Source: an uncultured Pseudomonadota bacterium
GTDB taxonomy: Bacteria; Pseudomonadota; Gammaproteobacteria; Burkholderiales; Usitatibacteraceae
Length of the DNA stretch: 6,123 bases
NCBI GenBank assembly: GCA_946885905.1
Contig: CAMPHL010000170.1
Coordinates: forward strand, 1 to 6,123
Direction of reading: 5' to 3'
The translations under genes were made by a program, and so were the position numbers. The notes beneath the pieces are model-generated. The model saw only the letters and a program-made list of their open reading frames with translations, had not been told where the DNA came from and did not search any database. This document shows positions 1 through 6,123 of this stretch, in pieces (the first letter of the stretch is position 1; every line of letters starts with the position of its first letter).

Positions 1-2869
1 CCATCGCGATCGTCGTCATGACGATCGGGCGCGCGCGCTTGTGGCAGGCGTCGAGCAGCGCCTCGAAGCGGCTCAAGCCGTGGTCGCGCCGGGCCACGAT
101 CGCGTACTCCACGAGCAGGATCGAGTTCTTGGTCGCGATGCCCATCAGCATGATGAGGCCGATGAGCGAAGGCATCGAGAAGCTCTTCTGCGCGACGAGC
201 AGCCCCACGAAGGCGCCGCCCAGCGACAGCGGCAGCGCCGACAGGATCGTGACCGGGTGCAGGAAGTCCTTGAAGAGCAGCACCAGGACGATGTATATGC
301 AGAGCACGCCGGTCACCATCGCCAGGCCGAAGCTCGCGAAAAGCTCGCCCATCACCTCGGCATCGCCCACCTCGCGGACCTGCACGCCCTGCGGGAGGTT
401 CCTGATCGAGGGTAGCTGCTGCACGGCCGCGGCCACCTCGCCCAGCGGCAGGCCCGAGAGCTCGACCTCGAAGTTCACGTTGCGCGAGCGGTCGTAGCGG
501 TCGATCACCGCGGGCCCGCCGGTCAACTCGAAGGAAGCGACCTCGCCCAGCATCACCGGCCCGCGCGCTCCCGGCACCGACAGGCGCTTGAGCACCTCGA
601 GGTCGCGCCGCGCCTCCTCGCGCAACCGCACCATGATGGGGACCTGCCGCTGCGAGAGGTTGAGCTTTGGCAGCGCCACGTCGTAGTCGCCCGCAGTCGC
701 GATGCGCAGCGTATCCGCGATCGCCGTGCTCGTGACCCCGAGGTCCGCCGCGCGGGCGAAGTCGGGCCGGACCGCGATCTCGGGCCGGATGAGGCTCGCC
801 GTGGAGGCCACCTGGCCGACGCCGGGAATCGTGCGCAGGTCCTTTTCCACCGCGAGCGCCGCGGCCTGGAGCGCCGCGGGCTCCTCACCGGCGAGCACCA
901 GGATGTACTTCTCTCCGGAGCCGCCCAGGCCCACCTTGCTGCGGATTCCCGGGATGGGTTCGAGCGCCGCGCGGATGGCGTTCTCGATCGGCTGCTTGCG
1001 CGGCCGCTCGCCGCGCTCGGCGAGCAGGATCGTGAGCGTGGCCTTGCGCGGCTCGGCCGCGCCCGATGCCGCGAACGGGTCCGCGCCCGCGGTGCCTCCC
1101 CCGATGGTGGTGTACACGCTCTTCACGTGCTTCACCTTCATCACGGCAAGCCGCGCCCGCTCGGCCGCGGCGCGCGTCTGCTCCAGTGTCGAGCCGGGTG
1201 CCAGCTCGAGGTAGACCTGCGTCTGCGAGTTGTCGTCGGGCGGGATGAACCCCGTCGGCAGCAGCGGCACGAGAGCAACCGACGCGAAGAAGAACACCGT
1301 CGCAAGGGCGAGCGTGGCGAGGCGGTGCACCATGCTCCAGCTCACCGCACGCAGGTACCACCGCAGCCACCGCGGCTCGCGGTACTCGCCCTCGATGGGG
1401 CGCAGCAGGTAGGCGGCCATCATCGGCGTGAGCATGCGCGCGACCAGAAGCGAGGCGAACACGGCGAGCGAGGCCGTCCAGCCGAATTGCTTGAAGAACT
1501 TGCCGGCGACGCCGCTCATGAACGCCGTGGGGAGGAACACCGCGATCAGGGTGAAGGTCGTGGCGATCACCGCCAGCCCGATCTCGTCGGCCGCCTCCAT
1601 CGCGGCCTCGTACGGCTTCTTGCCCATGCGCAGGTGCCGCACGATGTTCTCCACCTCGACGATGGCGTCGTCCACCAGGATGCCCACGACGAGCGAGAGC
1701 GCGAGGAGCGTCACCACGTTGATGGAGAAGCCGAGCAGGTACATGCCGATGAAGGCGGGGATCACGGACATGGGCAGCGCGACCGCGGAAACGAAGGTGG
1801 CGCGCGCATCGCGAAGGAAGAGCCAGACCACGAGCACCGCGAGGAGCGCCCCTTCGAGGAGGAGGTGCAGCGACCCTTCGTACTCTTCGGCCACCGGTGT
1901 GACGAAATCGAACGCCTGCGTGAGCTCGACGTCGGGGCGCGCTGCCTTGAGCTGCGCGAGCGCCTCGTGCACCGCCTCGCCCACCGCGACCTCGCTCTCC
2001 CCGCGGCTGCGCGCGACCTCGAAGCCCACGACCGGCCGGCCGTCGAGCAGCGCGGCCGCGCGCGGCTCGGCGACCGTGTCCGTCACGGTCGCCACGTCCT
2101 GCAGCCGCACGTGCCGCCCGCCGGGGATCGGGATCTCGATCAGGCCCACCTCGCGCGCGGAGGAGACGGTCGCGAGCGTGCGCACCGGCTGCTCGCCCCC
2201 GCCCAGGTCGGTGCGGCCGCCCGCGCTCTCCACCTGGACCTGCCGCAACTGCCGGGAGATGTCGGCGGCCGTGACGCCGAGCGCCTGCAGGCGCCCGGGA
2301 TCGACGGCGACGCGGATCTCGCGCGAGGCGCCGCCCACGCGCGTGACCGCGCCCACGCCGCGCACCGCGAGGAGCTTGCGCGACACCTCGTTGTCCACGA
2401 ACCACGACAGCGCCTCGTCGTCCATGCGCGGCGAGGCGATCGTGAACGCGAGCATCGGCTGGGAAGCGAGGTCGAGCTTGTTGATCTGCGGGTCGCGCAG
2501 GTCCGCGGGCAGCTCGGCGCGCACGCGCGAAACCGCCGAGCGCACGTCGTCGACGGCCTCCTGCACCGGCTTTTCCAGGCGGAACTCGGCAGTGACCGTG
2601 ACCACGCCGTCCTGGACCTTGGTGTAGAGGTGCTTCAGGCCCTGCACCGTGGCGATCGAGTTCTCGATCTTGCGCGCGACGTCGGTCTCGAGCTGCGCGG
2701 GGGAGGCGCCCGGAAGCAACGCCGTGACGTTCACCGTCGGCAGGTCGATGTCGGGGAAGTTCTGCACCTTCATCGACTTGAACGCGATCACGCCGCCGAA
2801 GGTGAGCAGCACGAATACCATCACCGCCGGAATCGGATTGCGGATCGACCAGGACGAGACGTTCAGCAC
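1..2869 (-). CDS. RND efflux transporter permease, HAE1-type (partial, C-terminus beyond window)
   Basis: Inner-membrane, proton-driven permease of a tripartite RND efflux pump; family members export drugs and other amphiphilic compounds. 956 residues are visible; the family runs about 1,020-1,050, so TM12 and the tail lie off the window. It opens with the typical NVSSWSIRNPIPAV and TM1 (about 11-30). TM2-TM6 span about 336-489, with the proton-relay pair D400-D401 in TM4 (GILVDDAIVEVEN), matching AcrB D407/D408. TM7 is about 517-536 and is followed by PTGFIPPDDNSQ and the second porter/docking half. TM8-TM10 are about 843-923, with relay lysine K914 (GIATKNSILLVEY), matching AcrB K940. TM11 begins near PIVMTTIAM at the edge. 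The charged TM4/TM10 set and HAE1-like motifs argue against a metal (CzcA-type) pump, but the substrate cannot be told. The GTG start is chosen because it follows the adaptor stop by six bases, has GGGAAG upstream and gives the family's usual N-terminus. Confidence 0.95.
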   Translation of the reverse strand, partial: MLNVSSWSIRNPIPAVMVFVLLTFGGVIAFKSMKVQNFPDIDLPTVNVTALLPGASPAQLETDVARKIENSIATVQGLKHLYTKVQDGVVTVTAEFRLEKPVQEAVDDVRSAVSRVRAELPADLRDPQINKLDLASQPMLAFTIASPRMDDEALSWFVDNEVSRKLLAVRGVGAVTRVGGASREIRVAVDPGRLQALGVTAADISRQLRQVQVESAGGRTDLGGGEQPVRTLATVSSAREVGLIEIPIPGGRHVRLQDVATVTDTVAEPRAAALLDGRPVVGFEVARSRGESEVAVGEAVHEALAQLKAARPDVELTQAFDFVTPVAEEYEGSLHLLLEGALLAVLVVWLFLRDARATFVSAVALPMSVIPAFIGMYLLGFSINVVTLLALSLVVGILVDDAIVEVENIVRHLRMGKKPYEAAMEAADEIGLAVIATTFTLIAVFLPTAFMSGVAGKFFKQFGWTASLAVFASLLVARMLTPMMAAYLLRPIEGEYREPRWLRWYLRAVSWSMVHRLATLALATVFFFASVALVPLLPTGFIPPDDNSQTQVYLELAPGSTLEQTRAAAERARLAVMKVKHVKSVYTTIGGGTAGADPFAASGAAEPRKATLTILLAERGERPRKQPIENAIRAALEPIPGIRSKVGLGGSGEKYILVLAGEEPAALQAAALAVEKDLRTIPGVGQVASTASLIRPEIAVRPDFARAADLGVTSTAIADTLRIATAGDYDVALPKLNLSQRQVPIMVRLREEARRDLEVLKRLSVPGARGPVMLGEVASFELTGGPAVIDRYDRSRNVNFEVELSGLPLGEVAAAVQQLPSIRNLPQGVQVREVGDAEVMGELFASFGLAMVTGVLCIYIVLVLLFKDFLHPVTILSALPLSLGGAFVGLLVAQKSFSMPSLIGLIMLMGIATKNSILLVEYAIVARRDHGLSRFEALLDACHKRARPIVMTTIAM

Positions 2870-2875
2870 GGCAGG

Positions 2876-4021
2876 CTACTTCCCGGCGCCCGCGTCCTTC
2901 GACGCGGCCCGCGGCGCCGCGCCGGGCGGCGCGTCCGCCACGCGCACGAGGTCGCCGTCGTGCAGGAAGCCCGCGCCGTTGGCCACGATGCGGGCATCGG
3001 CCGGCAAACCCGAAGCGACCTCGATGCGCTCGCCCGCGATGCGGCCGGGCTCGATCTTGACCTGCGCCACCCGCCCGTCGGGGTTGACGCGGAACACGTA
3101 GCTGAATCCCTCCCGCACGACCACTGCGGCTTGCGGGACCGTGAGGGCCGGCGCGGTGCCGAGATCGAACTCGCCGCGCGCGAACATGCCCGCCCGCGCG
3201 CTGCCCGCCGCGGGCCCGCCGACGGGCTTCACGTCGACATAGACGAGCGCCGTGCGGCTCTGCGGGTCGACCGTCGGCCCGACGGTGCGCACGCGCCCCT
3301 GGAGCTGCGCGCCGCTCGCGGCGGTGATTTGCGCCGGCGTCCCCGGCACGAGGCGCCCGAGCTCGGAGGACGTGACCTCCGCGCGCCACTCGAGGCGTCC
3401 CTGGCGGATCAGGCGGAAAAGCTCGGTGCCCGCGCTGACGACCGCGCCGACGGTGGCCGACCGGGCCGAAATGATGCCGTCGTCGGGCGCTTCGAGCGAG
3501 GTTTGCGAGAGCCGCACCTCCTGGGCCTGCAGCGCCGCGCGGGCGGCGAGCACGCGCGCCTGCGCGGTCTTCTCTCCCGTCAGCAGCTGGTGGCTCTCGG
3601 CCGCGCTGAGCGCTCCCGTTCCCTGCAGGCGCCGTGCCCGGTCCGCGTTACCCGTGGCCTCCGCCGCGCTTGCCTCCGCCTGCGCCAAGTTGGCGCGCGC
3701 CTGCGCGACCTCGGCCTTGACCGTTTCCGCGGCGAAGGTCGCCAGGACGTCGCCCTTGCGCACGGAGTCGCCGACGTTGACGCGCACTTCGGCGATGCGC
3801 AGCCCCGCGACCTCGGCGCCGATGCTCGCCTCCTGCCAGGCCATGAGGTTGCCGTTCGCCGCGATCGTGACGGGCAGCGCCGATCGCTGCGGCGTGGTCG
3901 TGGTGACGGTGAGTGCCGGGCGAGGTGCCGGCTTGGCTTCCCCGGAATCCTTGCCGCCGCACCCGGCCAGCAGGATCGCCGCGGCGAGCGTCCATGCCGC
4001 GGCCCGAAGAGCCGTCGCCAT
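2876..4021 (-). CDS. Efflux RND transporter periplasmic adaptor subunit (membrane fusion protein), lipoprotein
   Basis: Adaptor that would link the inner-membrane permease encoded just downstream to an outer-membrane channel. 381 residues, normal for the family. The N-terminus is a lipoprotein signal: a hydrophobic stretch, then lipobox LAGC with the acylated Cys at residue 21. Next come a beta strand region, the first lipoyl half (about 76-100, VNVGDSVRKGDVLATF), an Ala/Gln/Glu-rich coiled-coil hairpin (about 100-172), the second lipoyl half (about 176-206, LEAPDDGIISARSATVGAVV), a beta-barrel (about 208-290) and a membrane-proximal domain (about 291-361). The tail is Ala/Pro-rich. The ATG at 4021 is chosen because the signal peptide begins there; the frame stays open upstream to 4486, but only as out-of-frame overlap with the transferase gene. 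No good ribosome site sits close to this ATG (GAAGG is 15 bases away), so translation probably depends on coupling to the preceding gene through TGATG. Confidence 0.95.
   Translation of the reverse strand: MATALRAAAWTLAAAILLAGCGGKDSGEAKPAPRPALTVTTTTPQRSALPVTIAANGNLMAWQEASIGAEVAGLRIAEVRVNVGDSVRKGDVLATFAAETVKAEVAQARANLAQAEASAAEATGNADRARRLQGTGALSAAESHQLLTGEKTAQARVLAARAALQAQEVRLSQTSLEAPDDGIISARSATVGAVVSAGTELFRLIRQGRLEWRAEVTSSELGRLVPGTPAQITAASGAQLQGRVRTVGPTVDPQSRTALVYVDVKPVGGPAAGSARAGMFARGEFDLGTAPALTVPQAAVVVREGFSYVFRVNPDGRVAQVKIEPGRIAGERIEVASGLPADARIVANGAGFLHDGDLVRVADAPPGAAPRAASKDAGAGK
2879..2884 (-). promoter_or_regulatory. Ribosome binding site for the GTG start of the RND permease
   Basis: On the minus strand GGGAAG lies nine bases before the GTG at 2869 and sits inside the last two sense codons of the adaptor gene (Gly-Lys). 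It supports GTG as the start, since no ATG occurs between the adaptor stop and the conserved NVSSW segment. The adaptor TAG and the permease GTG are in the same reading frame, separated by two codons. Confidence 0.6.
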
Positions 4022-4023
4022 CA
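4019..4023 (-). other. TGATG stop-start overlap coupling transferase and adaptor
   Basis: The TGA stop of the glutathione S-transferase gene and the ATG of the adaptor share one A (TGATG on the minus strand). This is the classic arrangement for translational reinitiation. It implies that the two proteins come from one transcript. Confidence 0.85.
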
Positions 4024-4650
4024 GTCCATGGTGATGCCTTCGTCGGCCATCACCTTCCTGACCGCCGAGCGCGCGAGCACGCGATCGGCATGTGCCGAAT
4101 AGTTGCCGAGCTCGCGCACCGGCATCTTTTGCCGGTTGCCCCAACGGTAGAACACCAGCAGGTATCCATCCACGCAAGTGTAGTGCGATCCGATGCACCA
4201 CTTGCGCCCCGAGAGGAGGCGGTCGATCTCCTTCAGGCAATCGAAGTACGAGGCGCGCGCCTTCTCCTTGACGGCTTCCTGGTGCGCCTCGCCATCCACG
4301 TAGCGCGCCGGGCGCACGAGGTGGCCGTAGGTCGCATGAACCGTGTTGGAAAGCCACGCCATCGTCGAGATCGCGAGCGCCTGGTGCCAGGTGTCCCTGG
4401 GCCAGATGCCGGCCTCGGGATGGCCGCCGGCGAAGTACGACATGATTCCCACGTTCTCGGTGATCACGTTGCCGTCCACCACGCACGTGGGCACGCGGCC
4501 TCGGGGATTGAGCTCGAGGTATTCGGGCTTGCGCTGGTCGCCGGCGGCGAGGTCGAGCTTACGGGTTTCGTACTTGATGCCGACCTCTTCGAGCGCGATG
4601 TGCGAGGCCAGCGAACAGGCGCCGGGGGCGTAATAGAGCTTGACGGCCAT
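4021..4650 (-). CDS. Glutathione S-transferase family protein, beta-class-like
   Basis: Predicted cytoplasmic enzyme that uses glutathione to conjugate or reduce electrophiles. 209 residues, the usual size. The N-terminal thioredoxin-like domain (about 1-80) begins KLYYAPGACSLASHIALEE, the beta-class signature, with the likely active Cys at C12 (E. coli enzyme Cys10). The cis-Pro is at RVP (P54), and the gamma-glutamyl binding motif is TEN (E65-N66), where Ser or Gly is more usual than Asn. The all-helical C-terminal domain follows; H105 plausibly matches the beta-class active-site His106, and TCVD (158-161) is the N-capping box. The segment WLSNTVHATYGHLVRP is about three residues shorter than in the E. 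coli enzyme. Start ATG 4650 is preferred over an in-frame ATG at 4683 because AGGAG stands seven bases upstream and the family N-terminus begins here. The substrate is unknown. It shares a stop-start overlap with the efflux adaptor gene. Confidence 0.92.
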   Translation of the reverse strand: MAVKLYYAPGACSLASHIALEEVGIKYETRKLDLAAGDQRKPEYLELNPRGRVPTCVVDGNVITENVGIMSYFAGGHPEAGIWPRDTWHQALAISTMAWLSNTVHATYGHLVRPARYVDGEAHQEAVKEKARASYFDCLKEIDRLLSGRKWCIGSHYTCVDGYLLVFYRWGNRQKMPVRELGNYSAHADRVLARSAVRKVMADEGITMD

Positions 4651-4657
4651 GGTGGAT

Positions 4658-4662
4658 CTCCT
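4658..4662 (-). promoter_or_regulatory. Ribosome binding site of the glutathione S-transferase gene
   Basis: AGGAG on the minus strand with a seven-base spacer to the ATG at 4650. It fixes that start rather than the ATG at 4683. It lies just downstream of the palindrome at 4672-4705, so folding of that element could affect access to it. Confidence 0.75.
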
Positions 4663-4665
4663 GGG

Positions 4666-4712
4666 CATTGGATCCCGGGCCATTGCCGCTCGCGGCGCCC
4701 GGGATGACGATC
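4666..4712. repeat. GC-rich palindromic hairpin, probable dispersed intergenic repeat
   Basis: Perfect nine-base arms ATCCCGGGC (4672-4680) and GCCCGGGAT (4697-4705) enclose 16 bases. Those contain a second inverted repeat, GCCGC (4685-4689) and GCGGC (4692-4696), so the RNA could fold as an outer stem, a four-base one-sided bulge and an inner stem with a tight loop. It begins within a few bases of the dehydrogenase stop and ends just before the transferase ribosome site. No T-run follows on either strand, so it is not a standard intrinsic terminator. The flanks TTGGATCCCGG and CCGGGATGACGA resemble, from memory, a palindromic repeat common between genes in high-GC proteobacteria. Possible roles: transcript stabilisation, partial attenuation, or only a repeat insertion. 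Confidence 0.7.
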
Positions 4713-5574
4713 AGAGTCGGGTGATGAGCGAAGACGTGTCCCACCGGTTGCCGCCGTTCTTCGAGATCTCGTCGTAGAACTTCGCGACGATCTCGGTCAC
4801 GGGAAGCTTCGCGCCGTTGCGCTTCGCCTCGGCCATTGCGATGCCCAGGTCCTTGCGCATCCAGTCGACCGCGAAGCCGAAGTCGAACTTGCGGGCGTGC
4901 ATGGTCTTGCCGCGGTTCTCCATCTGCCAGGATTGCGCCGCGCCCTTGGAGATCACGTCGAGCACGAGCTCGGCGTCCAGCCCCGCTTTCTCGGCGAAGG
5001 CGATGCCCTCCGACAGCCCCTGCACCAGGCCCGCGATGCAGATCTGGTTCACCATCTTGGTGAGTTGGCCCGCGCCCGCTGGCCCCAGCAGGGTGACCAT
5101 GCGGCCATAGGAGTCCATCACCGGCTTCGCGCGCTCGAAGGGCCCCGGCTCGCCGCCGCACATGACGGTGAGCTTGCCGTTCTCTGCGCCGGCCTGGCCG
5201 CCGGAGACGGGCGCGTCGATGAAGTCGATGCCCTTGTCCTTCGCCATGGCGAAGACCTTGCGCGCCACGTCGGCCGAAGCGGTCGTGTGGTCGACCAGGA
5301 TCGCGCCCTTCTTCATCCCCGACAGCACGCCATCCGTGCCGGTGGTGACGGCGAGCACGTCGTCATCGTTGCCGACCATGGTCATCACGAAGTCGGCATC
5401 CCTGGCCGCGGCGGCAGGCGTGGGCGCGGACTTCCCGCCATGCTTCTTCACCCACTCCTCGGCCTTCGCGGCGGTGCGGTTGTACACCGTGACATCGTAG
5501 CCCTTGGCCTTCAGGTGCCCGGCCATGGGAAATCCCATGACCCCCAGGCCGACGAATGCGACTTTCGCGGACAT
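4711..5574 (-). CDS. NAD(P)-dependent beta-hydroxyacid dehydrogenase (3-hydroxyisobutyrate / tartronate-semialdehyde reductase family)
   Basis: Cytoplasmic oxidoreductase interconverting a 3-hydroxy acid and its semialdehyde, or reducing glyoxylate-type substrates. 287 residues, typical for the family. The Rossmann domain opens with GLGVMG (9-14) and strand two ends in NRT (32-34); an Arg there rather than an acidic residue favours NADP(H). The substrate-binding motif DAPVSGG has S124-G125-G126, the catalytic lysine is K173 in GQLTKMVNQ with N177 one turn on, and the conserved KDL lies at 241-243 in the all-helical C-terminal domain. Start ATG 5574 is chosen from GGAGAG just upstream and because the glycine motif sits directly after it; the in-frame upstream extension overlaps the previous gene. 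It follows the D-2-hydroxyacid dehydrogenase by 14 bases, so the pair is very likely co-transcribed. Candidate activities are tartronate-semialdehyde reductase, glyoxylate/succinic-semialdehyde reductase and 3-hydroxyisobutyrate dehydrogenase; sequence alone does not decide. Confidence 0.93.
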   Translation of the reverse strand: MSAKVAFVGLGVMGFPMAGHLKAKGYDVTVYNRTAAKAEEWVKKHGGKSAPTPAAAARDADFVMTMVGNDDDVLAVTTGTDGVLSGMKKGAILVDHTTASADVARKVFAMAKDKGIDFIDAPVSGGQAGAENGKLTVMCGGEPGPFERAKPVMDSYGRMVTLLGPAGAGQLTKMVNQICIAGLVQGLSEGIAFAEKAGLDAELVLDVISKGAAQSWQMENRGKTMHARKFDFGFAVDWMRKDLGIAMAEAKRNGAKLPVTEIVAKFYDEISKNGGNRWDTSSLITRL

Positions 5575-5579
5575 CTTCT

Positions 5580-5585
5580 CTCTCC
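5580..5585 (-). promoter_or_regulatory. Ribosome binding site of the beta-hydroxyacid dehydrogenase gene
   Basis: GGAGAG on the minus strand, five bases before the ATG at 5574, within the 14-base gap after the upstream TGA. It supports the chosen start. Confidence 0.65.
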
Positions 5586-5588
5586 GGT

Positions 5589-6123
5589 TCAGTTGACGGG
5601 ATTGGGAGGCTCGCGCCCCTCGAGCACGGCGGTGAGGTTGGCCGCCGCAGTGTTGCACATCCTGAGGCGCGTGGCCCTCGAGGCGCTGCCGAGATGCGGC
5701 GTGAGCACGACGTTGCGCAGCGCCGCGTAGCCGGGATGGACGTCCGGCTCGCCCTCGAACACGTCCACGCCCGCCCCGGCGATGTGTCCGGCCTTCAGCG
5801 CTTCGACCAGGGCCGCGTCGTCGACGATGCCGCCGCGCGCCGAGTTGATGAGGATCGCCGAGGGCTTCATCTTCGCGATCTCGGCGGCGCCGATGAGGTG
5901 GTGCGTGGCGGCCGAATAGGGCGCCAGCACCACGACGAAGTCGGCCTGGGCGAGCAGCTCGTCGCGCCCGGCGTATTCGACGCCCAGCCGCTGCTCATCG
6001 GCTTCGGGCAGGCGCGTGCGGTTGTGGTAGAGCATCCGCATGTCGAATCCCTTCGCGCGCCGCGCGACCGCCTGTCCGATGCGGCCCATGCCGATGATGC
6101 CGAGGGTCGCGTGGTGCACGTCC
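5589..6123 (-). CDS. D-2-hydroxyacid dehydrogenase, glyoxylate/hydroxypyruvate reductase (GhrB)-like (partial, N-terminus beyond window)
   Basis: Cytoplasmic enzyme predicted to reduce glyoxylate to glycolate and hydroxypyruvate to D-glycerate. 177 residues are visible; the family has about 310-330, so roughly 140-150 N-terminal residues are missing. The visible part starts at DVHHATLGIIGMGRIG, the nucleotide-binding glycine motif. HNRTR after strand two replaces the acidic residue of NAD enzymes and favours NADP(H). The catalytic set is complete: Arg in NSARGG (codon 5835-5837), the second Glu of FEGEP (5748-5750) and His in TPHLGSAS (5694-5696). THHLIG and the ending near NPVN also resemble E. 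coli GhrB. A GTG at 6119 keeps the frame open but is not a real start: the frame continues to the edge and the conserved fold needs upstream sequence. Phosphoglycerate or other 2-hydroxyacid dehydrogenases are less likely, since no ACT domain follows. It appears to be part of the same operon as the next gene. Confidence 0.93.
   Translation of the reverse strand, partial: DVHHATLGIIGMGRIGQAVARRAKGFDMRMLYHNRTRLPEADEQRLGVEYAGRDELLAQADFVVVLAPYSAATHHLIGAAEIAKMKPSAILINSARGGIVDDAALVEALKAGHIAGAGVDVFEGEPDVHPGYAALRNVVLTPHLGSASRATRLRMCNTAAANLTAVLEGREPPNPVN

Noticed and set aside
885..3389. An 834-codon open frame on the minus strand
   Set aside because: It begins inside the adaptor gene and runs through the permease in another frame. 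The product is Arg/Ala/Gly-rich, while the true frame gives a full RND permease with its relay residues.
1127..4102. A 991-codon open frame on the plus strand, antisense to the efflux genes
   Set aside because: It is codon-aligned with the adaptor and permease genes, so its stops would require TTA, CTA or TCA codons in the sense genes, which a GC-rich genome avoids. The product is an Arg/His/Asp/Glu-rich sequence with no recognisable domain.
4022..4486. N-terminally extended adaptor starting at 4486
   Set aside because: The extension overlaps the transferase gene out of frame and would bury the lipoprotein signal peptide that begins at 4021.
4672..4705. Intrinsic terminator after the beta-hydroxyacid dehydrogenase
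   Set aside because: The stem is strong, but no T-run follows it on the minus strand, and the next ribosome site comes ten bases later. A palindromic repeat or attenuating hairpin fits better.
4897..5730. Plus-strand open frame of 277 codons opposite the two dehydrogenases
   Set aside because: It spans two well-supported minus-strand genes, lacks family motifs and is explained by GC-rich codon use.
5589..6119. GTG at 6119 as the true start of a short D-2-hydroxyacid dehydrogenase
   Set aside because: The frame remains open to the window edge with the family residue Asp just before it, and a protein starting there would lack the N-terminal catalytic domain. It is a truncation by the window, not a short gene.
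1..6123. CRISPR array, tRNA/rRNA genes, insertion sequences, phage or defence genes
   Set aside because: No spaced direct repeats, RNA gene signatures or transposase-like proteins were seen by eye; nearly all of the window is covered by five ordinary genes.

Overview
The window is a compact, GC-rich, single-strand gene block. Hand counts of single 60-base lines range from about 55% to 78% G+C. All five recognisable genes lie on the minus strand, so transcription runs from position 6123 toward position 1. GC-rich codons, Gram-negative-type proteins (an RND permease and a lipoprotein adaptor) and the overall gene style suggest a proteobacterium, most likely a high-GC betaproteobacterium. That placement is inferred, not proven, because no taxonomic marker gene is present.

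In transcription order the layout is: (1) the C-terminal half of a GhrB-like D-2-hydroxyacid dehydrogenase (5589-6123, cut by the window edge); (2) 14 bases later, a complete beta-hydroxyacid dehydrogenase of the 3-hydroxyisobutyrate / tartronate-semialdehyde reductase family (4711-5574); (3) a roughly 60-base gap holding a strong GC-rich palindrome that looks like a dispersed repeat; (4) a complete beta-class-like glutathione S-transferase (4021-4650); (5) a lipoprotein periplasmic adaptor of an RND efflux pump (2876-4021), whose start overlaps the transferase stop by one base (TGATG); (6) six bases further on, an HAE1-type RND permease starting at GTG 2869 and running off the window at position 1 with 956 residues visible.

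The first two enzymes are both NAD(P)H-dependent reductases of small 2- or 3-oxo/hydroxy acids. Together they fit glyoxylate / hydroxypyruvate / tartronate-semialdehyde conversion toward glycolate or D-glycerate. The last three genes form a translationally tight transferase-adaptor-permease unit, which suggests (inference) that an intracellular glutathione-dependent step is co-expressed with an efflux pump. No outer-membrane channel gene, regulator, promoter, transposase, RNA gene or CRISPR array is visible.

I did not find a clearly new biological system. The points most worth a second look are the stop-start coupling of the transferase to the pump and the palindrome between the dehydrogenase and the transferase.
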